A stretch of 64,000 nt of DNA from Oegoconia quadripuncta (Eukaryota > Arthropoda > Insecta > Lepidoptera > Autostichidae), in the NCBI GenBank assembly GCA_949316235.1, contig OX438741.1, forward strand, positions 39,439,067 through 39,503,066, written 5' to 3'. The translations under genes were made by a program, and so were the position numbers. This document shows positions 42,291 to 53,430 of the stretch, piece by piece. Positions within the stretch are counted from its first letter, which is position 1. Each line of letters opens with the position of its first letter. Below the pieces are notes generated by a model. That model had not been told where the DNA came from. It ran no database searches and saw only the letters and a list, made by a program, of their open reading frames with translations.

Positions 42291-42784
42291 TGATAGGATT
42301 GTTCTCATTGGCTACCGGTTCTAGGGCTGTAAATTACTTCACTATGTGTTGTATTTATATTCATCCACAGACCAATATTGGTCTGCGTATTCATCGAATG
42401 AAGGAAAGCCCTTGAGGCTTTGCGTGCCGCCATGTAAACTGTGTATGTTGTATCCAACTTTTCCGTCATGATATGGCCCTAAAATTAGATTCCACGTACT
42501 TGTGTCTACTCACAGATTATGGATTGTTTCAATGCTAGTGTCATGTAAGCGTTTTAATTCCTGGGAGCCATGTTTGTGTAAAGTCGTGCTTCATAAATAG
42601 CTTATCCCCTCTCAGCCTTCCTTGAGTGTTGCATGTTCTGTGTTTTTGTTAGCATAGATGGCCTCTGTATCCATCCATACATATGCGTGAACGTTTGCCA
42701 TTGTGTATAATTACTGCAAAAGAAGGGAATCTATTTGTGGAACAGGTTGATAATAATGCGTGGTAATACGTGCGGGAGTTAGCC
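42291..42784. other. unassigned
   Basis: Contains an 18-bp perfect palindrome CAGACCAATATTGGTCTG at 42368-42385. No ORF or repeat family recognised. Confidence 0.35.
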
Positions 42785-43100
42785 CCTTTTTCCTGCACAA
42801 CGGATTAGCACTTGACCTCTATAACACTTGATGTTAAGTGAAGATGAGGCTGAAGTTGGAAAAGCGCTCACTCATCACCCCACACTTTTTGACGGACTGG
42901 CTATCTTATCTCAAACAGCCGGAACACAACACTGCTATCAACATAGGTGCTTGACGGCAGACTTAGTTAAGATCGTGGTAGCTGGCCAAGACATTTCAAA
43001 TCACCCTACCACCAATCAAATCGAGTGCTATATCCTGCTGAGAATCGTACCCTCTCCGTTTGTAAACCTTATGTTGTTTACATTGAGCCACGGCGCCGGC
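42785..43100 (-). mobile_element. SINE-A, full length, diverged
   Basis: Right end TTGAGCCACGGCGCCGG. Body recognisable by GATGTTAAGTGAAGATGAGG and GGACTGGCTATCTTATCTC. The most diverged full copy in the window. Confidence 0.82.
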
Positions 43101-43504
43101 CGGACCTTATCTAGAGTAGAAAATATTAACGTAAGCTGCCTCATTCGTGGGGAAGTGGACGTTGGGAATATTACATCAGTGGGAGCGCTGGGAAGATTTC
43201 TTTTCTGATGATGTCAGGCTGGACATTAGAATTTGTCACCACAAAAATCTGACTTTACCCTGACACCTCAGAACATCCTCCAGACCGCCCATACACCTGG
43301 CATCTGTCAACGCGTCAGGATACAGAAATTACGAATCAGTTATTCGCTAGTCCTGTATCTTATTCCACTCCGATTGACTTTGTCAAGGACATGTCAATAA
43401 CAACTTTCTTGGTAGGTGGTGATACCTCGCGACCCTCATACCGCAAACAATAAGCATCGATGGGTTGTAATGCCCCCATCGTATCGTAATTTCAGGAGAT
43501 CAAA
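43101..43504. other. unassigned
   Basis: No long ORF or family recognised. Confidence 0.35.
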
Positions 43505-43922
43505 GAACAGATTTACTGAATAAACTGTTTTATTTCAGACAAGTTTGTAAGCGAAGCAATTTACAAACAATGATTTACACAAAGCATGTAATCCCACTAC
43601 ATTTTTATATACTTATGTTAAGTAGTGACAATAGGTACGTATAATAGCCAATGTACCCGAAAATATAAGCACTGTTGACAATTACATCTAATACAGGAAT
43701 CACTCTAATAGCCCATAATAGTCTGCTATTACATGAGTTAAAAGAAAGAAAGAAGAAATATAGTTATTTATTTTGATAGCATTAATAGTAAAAATAAGTA
43801 CAAATGGTGGTAACTAAGCAAGCAACATTGATTATCAAAAAAGGTTACCCACTCGGCATAAGCCACAGTAGCGGTCGCTCTTGTAGCACTGATCTTCCGT
43901 GGTACCTGCAGTTTGTGAAACC
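43505..43922 (-). CDS. candidate terminal exon of a minus-strand gene, tentative
   Basis: Read on minus, an acceptor-like TTGCTTAG (about 43930) or CTGCAG (about 43908) precedes a frame ending TTEDQCYKSDRYCGLCRVGN-LF and TGA near 43845. The Cys spacing CX6CX2C is unusual for random DNA. It is followed by about 300 bases of AT-rich sequence and GAAATAAAACAG (about 43530), a good polyadenylation context. That downstream part is related to the tandem blocks at 31636-32180. I found no upstream exon and recognise no family. Confidence 0.3.
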
Positions 43923-44389
43923 GCAACTAAGCAACACCGCAAATGTAAATATAAAAGATAATAAATAATTGGTAGTAAGCTTAAAACTATAACACCATAA
44001 TAACATTATAGTTAATTAAATCACTAAATTGTACACAGTTTCATGATTGTTTCATGTTTAGAACGAGTGTTTAAAACAGAGATCTTTGTAAAAATAAATA
44101 TGTTTAAGTAGGTTTTAATGGACAATATTGATTTTGAATTTTTAAGGGGAAGGGGCAAGTTATTCCCACAAATCGTGGCAGCATATCAGAAACTACCACG
44201 ATAATAGCAAAATAGCTACGCTGACGCTCGGAGAAACAGAGTTTTTCATATAAATATACCAGTTATTGGTCTTTTATTGTACCAAAGAGAAGAGCAAAGA
44301 GAATATAATCACTACGTTTTGAGGAGACTAGAAGAGTGAAGAGCACGTCGCGATGACATGTTCAAAAAACAAAATGTAATAATATAGCG
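43923..44389. other. AT-rich, nothing recognised
   Basis: No ORF or known repeat. Confidence 0.4.
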
Positions 44390-44930
44390 TGATATGTGTG
44401 TTCGTTTTGGGATAGGAAAACAAAAACGGACACGTGCGTGCGGTATATAAATGCGTTCTGTATTGTATCTGTGTATCTTTAAATCGAGCAAAAAAACAGT
44501 CACATAAAAAAGGCTTTTTGGCGGGAACTCGGTGAGTGAAGTAGCATTTTTCTTTATAGTTCTTATAATTTGTGCATTCTGACTTTTGAAGCTTAATAAT
44601 GGCAGAATATTGTGCAGCAAACGTTAGTGATGGTGTACAAGTGAAGGGAAGTGTAAATTAAAGTGCGTAACGGAGCTTTCGGGTTCCCACAAGAAGCCGC
44701 CAAAATCTTTTGTAAAGCATTCTGCCACTTTACTGAAGAATGACTAGACCGTGACTAGACTCTGTATACGCCAAGTATACGATGAATGACTTGTTTTGAC
44801 TGAGACTGACTTACAAAATGAAGAAATAAGATAAATAAGACATGGCTGTTATGGGCTAGATCCCTTTGCCTTCTCCTAGAGGAGAAAAAAAAACTAAAAA
44901 AAAAAAGAAAAAAAAAACTTAATTCTATGC
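44390..44930 (+). repeat. single copy of a ~400-bp unit with promoter-like 5' end and poly(A)
   Basis: TATATAAATGCG at about 44443, then GGCGGGAACTCGGTGAGTGA at about 44518 (donor-like GTGAGT), then ATGGCAGAATATTGTGCAGC (a short ORF of about 20 codons), GAGCTTTCGGGTTCCCAC, CTTTGCCTTCTCCTAGAGGA and an A-rich end. The same unit is tandem and inverted at 48835-49800 and degraded at 39645-39780. It may be a retrocopied first exon or an unknown retroposon. Confidence 0.6.
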
Positions 44931-45318
44931 CTCTTACTAAACATTGACTTGATCTTTTTTCCCCGGTAAGTGTAATTTATTAAGCTTCTGGGTATCTAAG
45001 TACTACTATCAAAACATGTTAAAACTAATTTTTTAATTAACCATATTGACTACGTTATATACTTTTATGCGTATTATGTACCTAATTAATTTAAAAATCT
45101 ACATGTAATAACTATTTAAGTATTTAAAAAGCCGACAGCATATTTTGTATTTGCTGGGGTCATGTTGAATTTTCTCGAACTCGGACCTTGCATTTCAAAA
45201 TGGGTCGAGCCGTTTAGGCTACAGAAGGTAACATAGAAATCTACATACATACACTTGAAAAACATTACCCTCTTTTTTGGGGCTATCGGGTAAAAATGAG
45301 GCGATAGCTGCACTCGTA
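44931..45318. other. unassigned
   Basis: AT-rich; a short minus-strand ORF at 45116-45313 has no recognisable content. Confidence 0.4.
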
Positions 45319-45465
45319 GGCCCGTATTACAGAATCTTTAAGCCGAGATCTCCGCTTTAGGGGAGTAAAAAGGAATTTATGTAACTTGTGTAGCGTCTCC
45401 AGCGTCTCTTTCCAACTACGCTCAAGCGCAGATCTACGCTTGAGCAACATTCTGAAATACGGGCC
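45319..45465. mobile_element. GGCCCGTATT MITE, interior type 1
   Basis: GGCCCGTATTACAGAATC to GAGCAACATTCTGAAATACG + GGCC, with CTCAAGCGCAGATCTACGCT inside. Confidence 0.75.
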
Positions 45466-45989
45466 TTAGACTAAAGAATAAAGCTGTCCCTTTTTAAATT
45501 AATAAACGTATTCTTATGCGATGCGAGTTGATAGCAAAAACATCAAATACTTGAAGACCATGACGTGGTGTACTGTACTAACTAGGATGGACGCCTAGAA
45601 CACACTGCCCCGAAAATCAAACATGAGACTTTTGAGCAACAATAGCACACAAAACTAATTTATTGTTATAATACTTGACACATTGATTTATGTATTAGAG
45701 ATATGGCCGCGCGAACGTTTATCTTACCAACGAGTAATGCATTATGTTTATTATTACTTAAAACAATACTCCATGCTTCTATGTAATTTATTTTTCAGTC
45801 ATTATTAATTTAGTTTTTCAATTCGGTATTTGATACAATGGCAGTACGCGAACGAAACAGGCGTATGACTGAGGTCACAATCCACAACTAATTGGTGCTA
45901 AATTTGGGACCAATGAGTTGGTGCCATTTTGTTTCAACGACCCAGATATAGTAATCCTAATGAGAACCGATTTTTGAAATTCTAATGTG
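45466..45989. other. unassigned
   Basis: No gene or repeat recognised. Confidence 0.4.
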
Positions 45990-46858
45990 TAACATGCAAC
46001 TACAAGTAGGGTTGTCAACCTTGTGGATCAAGAATCCGGGAAGTGAAATAAGAATGCAATGAAAATTACATATTTTTGTTTGTAGTTATATTTACTGCAA
46101 TCACCCTGCATCTCCGAATATATTAAGAAAATAATAAAAACGAATAGCTTCATTCCGGGAGAATCCGAGAGTTGGCAATCCTACAAGCATTACATTCAAA
46201 TTCTGTAATAGAGTGCTTCAAATTGATTATAATTTATATGTTTTACATTTGTTTCCTCATCCAGATCTTAAGAATGATTAGGATATGTAGAAATTTTATA
46301 AAATGCGACCTTAGCACTTCAAAAATCGATGTCCTGCTTACATTACATTGACGCATTATATCAGTCTTAATTCCTTAATACTTATACCTACTTCTATTAT
46401 GAACTAGACATTCTAATAGATAAGCATATATTTGTTTCTTCAGTGCTCCAGTACACACATACATTCAACTTTTAGGCACAATTACAACTGCAGATTGTTA
46501 CGACAACGTATTACAAGATTCAGGTTAAGTATGTAAGTGTGTGCTGCAGCAGTACAAAAGGGTCATAACTCAAAGAGAAACGTGATTGAACATGTAAAAA
46601 AGAATAATTTATCCGAACATATATATGACTGTAAATTACCATCATGGGTTTCTTTTGACAGGTACCACCCATACCACTCACGCACGCGTCGTCGCGTTCC
46701 AATTTCAATTCGGTGTGAGTCTCGGTGCACAAATGAAACAGGGTGACACTAGATCCAAGTTAAAATGGAAAAATAAAAACTTTAAAAAAGAACATTTCCG
46801 TGTTAAACAGTTCCCACATATTGTCAAGACGTAACGTCTGGTTCTCGGTATTACAAAG
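45990..46858 (-). other. 3' flank of CCCH gene B, shared with gene A
   Basis: Counterpart of 37100-37925. Conserved words include ACTACAAGTAGGG, GAGAGTTGGCAATCCTAC, GTAGAAATTTTATAAAATGC, ATATCAGTCTTAATT. Unrelated insertions near 46520-46740 create the small ORFs there. Confidence 0.6.
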
Positions 46859-48207
46859 TTAGCGAAACATATTGTTCACATTCTGCTGTGATCTCGTTAA
46901 ACGGATCAGTTCTTCAAGGATTGACCTAATATCTCCACCACCATCAGGTCCGGGAAAGTTGGCTGGTGACTTTAAAATCAGTAGTATCGCGTTAAGTTTA
47001 CTTCTCTTTATGGCCAAGATGTCCATTTTCCTTTTAATGTTTTCTGTATCCCGTTTAGAAATCTCAAGCTTTCTTTTATTATGCTGCAACCTAAACTCCA
47101 AAATTTCACAATTTTCGCATTTTTTTTTTTCAAGCGTTCCTGGGCTTCCAAATTGCGCAGCCACCTGCTAAAGCCTTCGAGGCCACTGCATCCCGTTTCC
47201 AAGGAAGAAGAGGTACAGGGTAAAGGAGCAGTGAAATTGTCAAATGTCCTTTGCTCTACGCTGCTTGCAGAAGGAACATATGACATTACAGGTATTGGTT
47301 TACCCATGTCAGTATGATGGGAAGCAGGGACATATGACATTACAGGCATTGGTTTATCCATGTCAGTATAATGGGAAGCAGGTACATATGACATTACAGG
47401 TATTGTTTTGTCCATGCCAGTAACATGCGAAGCAGGAACATATGACATTACAGGCATTGGTTTGTCCATGTCAGTATGATGGGAAGCAGGAACATATGAC
47501 ATTACAGGCATTGGTTTATCCATGTCAGTATGATAGGAAGGAGGGGGAACAGAAAAATCCACTGGAATTTGAGTCTGATTTTCGTCGGGTGTTGGTGGAG
47601 CTATTGGCTTATTAAGATGACTTCGAGTATGTGGTGGCAAATAGCCAGTTCTATAAAATTCAGCTTCTTCAAATACAGTAGCATGAACAAACTTGCACTT
47701 TGGAAAAGTACATCTGGCATTTTGGTAATTCCAACAAAATGTATATATCTCCTTTAACTGAGATATAATCAATTCATGGGCGTATTTGCAAACTATTCTA
47801 TTACATTCACCCCTAACAAACATCTTACACATCGTCTTTTCTGGGAGTTCACCCTCAGTTGTTTTTGGATTTGGCAACACCTTTTCTTGGTTCAGGGTCT
47901 CATTTAAATTATCATATTGTTCATCTTCTCTTTCTTGTTTAATAATTACATTTAGATTTGGCGGACTATCTGGCGGAGGAGGATACGGCGGCAGCGGTGG
48001 ATGCACTTTAACCGGCTTCGCTTTCTCGGTCGATTTTAGTACCGCTCCAGGTGGTGCATTGTTAATAGCATTTGTGGTCTCCATATAATCATTCCTATTC
48101 TTCAGGAACTTTTTCATGTTTATGTAATTAGGTGATTGGGTGAATTTTATAAGCTCCTCGTTTACTCTAACTCTTCTGCGATTATCACCTGACTGCGTAA
48201 TCAGCAT
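46859..48207 (-). pseudogene. tandem-CCCH zinc-finger protein, copy B, frameshifted near the C-terminus
   Basis: Intronless paralogue of 37926-39086. The main frame starts at 48207 (MLITQSGDNRRRVRV), giving 30 residues before the Met that aligns with the copy A start. It keeps both fingers with spacing CX7CX4CX3H (C127-H144 and C158-H175), the RTGYLPP motif and five 18-residue PVMSYVP repeats. Around 47060-47072 the frame shifts relative to copy A. The conserved tail (KRDTENIKRKMD, then IRSILEEL and QNVNNMFR) continues in another frame to a stop at 46859-46861, while the main frame ends 20-25 residues later at 47008. So copy B makes a protein with a replaced tail, is a young pseudogene, or contains a sequencing indel near an A-rich run. 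The finger module is intact. Confidence 0.78.
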
Positions 48208-48430
48208 TTATTGTTCAAGAGCAATGATATTATATGCTGTTCAAAACACACTAATCGTCCACCATAGAAATATTTAATACAAACTAGCAATCAATACTGT
48301 ATTTAAAACTTCTTCGCGTAAAAAGTTTTCTTTATTTTTCTTCATAAACGGTTACAATAAAATACCGTTACATAGGGCCGCCATTTATTTTTAACGGACT
48401 TTAAATTATCGATAGTTGTTACGTTTCCAT
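48208..48430 (-). promoter_or_regulatory. 5' flank of CCCH gene B, conserved with gene A
   Basis: See the 5' flank of copy A; similarity ends near AACGGACTT (about 48400). Confidence 0.4.
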
Positions 48431-48834
48431 AATTTAATACCGAACGTCCATTGCATTTCACATCACGCAAAAGAACGAAGAAGCACCCTATCGATCGACT
48501 ACAACCAGTGTGGTAATCTTCAAATTACAAATCTTGCCTTCCATGGGCTGAAAAACTGCCAGACGGTGCCAAAATCATTTAATAGGATATAAATGACCCA
48601 CTCCTGTCAAAAAGGCAGGAATCTGCCACATGTGGTTGCAATGTCTACCATATGTTGGTGACAACAGTAGCGAAAGAGGTAATTCAGGAGGCTACCATGA
48701 TCACTAATTTCCATTCAAAGGCCGCTCAATTTAAGGGAGATAATAGAGCACTACAACTAGACAAATAATGTAATTTTTAGTTCCGATATAGTTACAATGA
48801 CCAAAGAAATTCAACGGTCATTGTATAGTTATTG
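48431..48834. other. unassigned spacer
   Basis: No ORF. CAAAAGAACGAAG resembles a phrase near 39530, so the duplication may extend slightly further. Confidence 0.35.
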
Positions 48835-49800
48835 TTTTCCAAAGACTTTTTTTTTTCGTTTCATTCCCTCCTCTAGGAGAAGGCAAAGGGATCTAGCTCA
48901 TAACAGCCATGTCTTATTTATCTTATTTCTTCAGTTTGTAAGTCAGTCTCAGTCAAAACAAGTAATTCGTCGTATACTTGGCGTATACAGAGTCTAGTCA
49001 CGGTCAAGTCATTCTTCAGTAAGGTGGCAGAATGCTTTACAAAAGATTTTGGCGGCTTCTTGTGGGAACCCGAAAGCTCCGTTACGCACTTTAATTTACA
49101 CTTCCTTTCACCTGTACACCAACACTAACGTTTGCTGCACAATATTCTGTCATTATTAAGCTTCAAAAGTTAGAATGCACAAATAATTATAAGAATTATA
49201 AAGAAAAATGCTACTTCACTCGCCGAGTTCCCGCCAAAAAGCCTTTTCCAAAGACTTTTTTTTTTAGTTTTATTTTCTCCTCTAGGAGAAGGCAAAGGGA
49301 TCTAGCCCATAACAGCCATGTCTTATTTATCTTATTTCTTCAGTTTGTAAGTCAGTCTCAGTCAAAACAAGTAATTCGTCGTATACTTGGCGTATACAGA
49401 GTCTAGTCACGATCAAGTCATTCTTCAGTAAAGTGGCAGAATGCTTTACAAAAGATTTTGGCGGCTTCTTGTGGGAACCCGAAAGCTCCGTTACGCACTT
49501 TAATATACACTTCCCTTCACTTGTACACCATCACTAATGTTTGCTGCACAATATTCTGCCATTATTAAGCTCCAAAAGTCAGAATGCACAAATTATAAGA
49601 ATTATAAAGAAAAATGCTACTTCACTCGCCGAGTTCCCGCCAAAAAACTTTTCCAAAGACTTTTTAAAACCGACCTTTTTTTTTCATTTTAATTACCTCC
49701 TCTCGGAGAAGGCAAAGAGATCTAAGCCCATACAAACATGTCTTATTTCTTCAGTCTCAGTCAAAACAAGTCTTTCATGTCTAGTCACGATAAGATAAAA
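48835..49800 (-). repeat. ~407-bp unit, tandem 2.4 copies
   Basis: Units start with TTTTCCAAAGACTTTTT at 48835, 49244 and 49649. Each contains CTCCTCTAGGAGAAGGCAAA, CGTATACTTGGCGTATACAG, GGCGGCTTCTTGTGGGAACC and CTCGCCGAGTTCCCGCC. They are inverse in orientation to 44390-44930, so inverted copies bracket gene B. The third unit is truncated. Confidence 0.88.
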
Positions 49801-50066
49801 AGTTTCAGTACAAACTAATCTCAGTACAAATTGAGCGTAAAAAACAAAATAATTTATATCTAAATAAAATCACTTTATTTGCATTTATTTTTGGTGGAGT
49901 GGGTGGTAAATATATTACAAAACTCCTGCAAAAACTTGCCTAGACGAGGCGTGCAAATATTACAAATTCCACTATTTTACGTAGCTAAGCACATCTAAAT
50001 AATATATACTATATCCTAATGAGTTCGTCAAAAAACAGCATTAATTATAATTGAAATTGGCCGCTT
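49801..50066. other. AT-rich edge before the retroelement
   Basis: No LTR could be defined here. Confidence 0.35.
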
Positions 50067-50515
50067 TTGTTAGTCCAGTCAATCTACGAACGTCTGTATG
50101 GAGTGACTTGCAGTAAATGCACTTTGAGTGATAATTTGGAATCTACCAGTGTTGCAGCCGCAAAGGAGATAGGAACTTTCTTAAAACAGAATGTCGAACC
50201 TCTTTCGGATTTTGCAAGTCAGCAAGGCATCAAATTTATGTTCATTCCGACTTACGCTCCTCACTTCGGTGGAATTTGGGAGGCTGGCGTCAAATCTTCC
50301 AAGTTCCACTTAAAACGAGTCATTGGAAACAGTCATTTAACTTTCGAGGAAATATCGACTTTGTTTGCGCAAGTGGAGGCGATTCTAAACAGCCGTCCCT
50401 TATGTCCCTTATCCTCATCTCCTAATGACTTCCTTTTCCTTTCTCCAGGACACTTCATTATTGGAAGACCGCTCACTGCACTGCCAGTACCCAATTTGGA
50501 ATGTCCTTTAATGGA
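50067..50515 (+). pseudogene. BEL/Pao integrase fragment, inverted relative to the rest of the element
   Basis: Encodes the C-terminal half of a BEL/Pao integrase: the block FIPTYAPHFGGIWEAGVKS, then HLKRVIGNSHLTFEEISTL, AILNSRPLCPLSS and GHFIIGRPLTALPVP. In an intact element this follows reverse transcriptase and RNase H on the same strand. Here it is on plus while gag, protease and RT are on minus, and RNase H is missing. Similarity stops near 50515, where the minus-strand pol frame begins. Confidence 0.85.
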
Positions 50516-52185
50516 AAATGTAAAGTATCACTGGATGGGGTCCACCCAAGCCCGAGTGTGCTCGACGATTCGCTTATTGTCAATTTATCTTGTGTATCTA
50601 TTACAGTATTTTCGAAAATTGTAGGTAAATTACTTTTGTACTTTCTAAGATTAAAGCAACCTGACTTAAGTGCCTTTGATACTGACTTTTGTATGTATTG
50701 TAATTGTTGTTCATTATTTGACCCCGTGATAAGGTCATCGACATAAAAATCTTGTTGCATTATATTTTTAATTAAATCGTCCTCCTGCTCCTCTCCTAAC
50801 TGCCATATACAACGTGTACTTAAATAACTGGCACTTGCGGTTGCGTAAGTGAGAGTATTTAGTTTTAATGTTCTAACGGACTGGGACTCATTTTCTCTCC
50901 ACAATATAAGCTGTAAGTTGCGATTATCAATGTTAACATTTACCTGTCGGTACATTTTTTCGATGTCACCTGTCAACAGAAATTTATATTGTCTTGCACG
51001 TAACAAAATGGAGAAATGTGAATCCTGGACGTTGGGACCCACCATTAGAAGATCATTAAGCGAATAGCCGGAGGAGGAGGGGGCTGAACCATCGAACACT
51101 ACTCGTAGTTTTGTGGACTCGCTGTCCTCTTTCAGTACAGGATGATGACATAAAAAATACGAATCATCTGGTTGATCAACATCAGATACTGAAAGGTGAC
51201 CTAGATCAGCATATTCTGATATGAATTTAGTATATTCAGATTTAAGTGTAGGATTCCTCTTAAATCTCCTTTCTAAATTAAACAATCGCCTTTTGGCCAA
51301 TGTATATGTGTCCCCGAGACAATCAGTGGCGTCTTTTAAGGGAAGTTTAACACAAAACCTGCCTGAATGGTCACGGGACGTATTTAATAAGAAATGTTTC
51401 TCACAATACTTGTCATTGTGGCTCCAAAACTTTTTGTCAGGAATATCTTCTATATCCCAAAATTTTATAAGCAAATCATTAATACCTTTTTGTTCGTCTT
51501 TAGTGATTAACGCATGATTGCAGTGAACAAGATTATTATAAACAGAATTACTAGAATTATCCTTTGAAAATATTGGACCAGATATTATCCAACCTAATTT
51601 AGTACTTCTTAATTGCGGATTATTTATACCAAGCGAACGCTGCCTGTTACCTAATATATCCCAAAATATGTCAGCACCTAACAGAACGTCAATTGGAGCT
51701 GGCTGGTAAAACTTAGGATCAGCCAATTCTATATCGTTAGGCAAGTTTAGCTCTTGGATATTAACAGGCATCTTTGGCAAATAACCTGTTAAATCTTTTA
51801 AAACAAAACATGTAAATATAATGTTAAACTGATTGTTTAACGAATTTAAGCGAAGATTACAACTTTCGCTAACTATATTGGTACAAGCATTACCGATTCC
51901 TATGACCTTTAGAGTGTCAATCAAATTGGAATTTAATGATAGTTTGTCTTTAAGCGACTTACTTATGAACGACGATTGGCTGCCACAATCTAATAAGGCG
52001 CGAACCCGTTCCGTTTGATTTGTGTTCGGATTTGAAATTTCAATCATTGCTGTAGACAGAAGTATTTGACTTGAATTTTGATTTGTAAAATTAACAGATA
52101 TACCTTGATCTCGATTAGTCACAGTATTATTTAGTAACCGTACTGGCATCGTGAAGTAGACTATTGTGCCTCTTTTTGCAATCAC
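50473..52185 (-). pseudogene. BEL/Pao pol: aspartic protease and reverse transcriptase
   Basis: A 570-codon open frame. Retropepsin-like motif LLDCGSQSSFIS at 65-75 and DVLLGADIFWDIL at 166-178. RT blocks: TKLRVVFDGSA (358-368), LLTGDIEKMYRQV (403-415), catalytic FYVDDLITG (480-488). The frame ends artificially in inverted integrase sequence near 50505, so RNase H and integrase are lost. Still open over 1.7 kb, so probably a recent insertion. An LTR retrotransposon of the insect genome. Confidence 0.88.
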
Positions 52186-52189
52186 GACA

Positions 52190-53430
52190 AGGACCTATGC
52201 GACATTCAGAAGTGGGTGCCCTTGTCTCAAACAATTACTACATAACTTATAGATTTCCACATCTGCTAGGTAACCTCTCTTCATTACTCTTTGCCCTAAA
52301 TGTAGGACAGCTGTAAATCTTATGGTTCTCATTACAAATAATGCATAAATATTTGGATTTAGTTTTAGTATTCGTGTTCACAAACGATTTTGTAGTTGTA
52401 GTGCGAGCCTGTCTCTGTCCGTGTGGGATGGACTGCTACGTGAATTTATAGTGCTAGTTGTATTTTTATTCGGAGAGCTGTCATACTTGTGCCGATTTAA
52501 TGATTCCAAAACATCTGCCCGATCGATCAGAAATTTGTGAAATTGTTCTAAAGTTGGGGTGTCGCCTTCTAGAGAATTACGATGTTCTTCCCACTTTGTA
52601 AGAGTTAAACTATCTAGTTTGGAAGAAAACATGAAAATAATTAATACATCCCATTGATGCGTCGGCTGACCCAAACTAGTCAACGCTCGCAAATTTTTTG
52701 TAACATGGTCTACCAAAAATCTTAAGGACCTTTCAGATTCACGTGGACCGTTTTATATTAAATAACGAATTGAGGTGATGATTTATTAAAATTCTTTTGT
52801 TACGGCCACATAGTAAATTCCATGCTTCCGCGTAGTTTACAGAAGAGACCTCGAGATTTGATATGATTCTTGCTGCATCACCCTCAAGATAAGAGGCAAG
52901 ATAATGAAACTTTGGATTGCCGTAATGCGATTATTATTATGAATCAAATTTTCAAATGTGTCACGAAACTCTAACCACCGGAAATATGCGCCACCGAATT
53001 TAGATATTTGTATTTGAGGCAACTTTAAACCTAGATGCTCTTGATGATCGTGGCTGCACTGAGACATGTCACTGTTTATTATTGCCTTGTCACTCTCATA
53101 TTTTTTATTGTAGGCTTCTATTATAGTTTTTGCAGTAGCAATATTTACAATGAATTCTTGTTCAATGTTGCTGCGGTCATCAATTTCTGCAGAAAGATTT
53201 TCAGGATTATGAACCTCAATCTCAGATTGCAAGTCGTCAAACTTAACTGACAATGCCTCCAACTTTGCAAGTTTGAGTGTTAATTCTACTGACTGAATAC
53301 TCGACAGGTCAACTGACCTCAAAGAAATTAAATAATTTTTGAATTTTGTTAACTGCCCCTTAATTGACATTCTTTTTATATTTAACTCTCGTAAACGTCT
53401 TTTACTAATATCTTTGTCTTCGTCAGGCAT
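52190..53430 (-). pseudogene. BEL/Pao gag region, broken
   Basis: 52837-53430: coiled-coil-rich gag N-terminus (197 residues) with QISKFGGAYFRWLEFRDTF, the usual BEL/Pao capsid block, then a frameshift. 52378-52716: next gag piece (LDSLTLTKWEEHRNSLEGDT). 52190-52380: remnants of a zinc-knuckle region in shifting frames. At least two disablements. Confidence 0.82.

Noticed and set aside
42368..42385. Perfect 18-bp palindrome CAGACCAATATTGGTCTG
   Set aside because: Single occurrence without context; expected occasionally in 64 kb.
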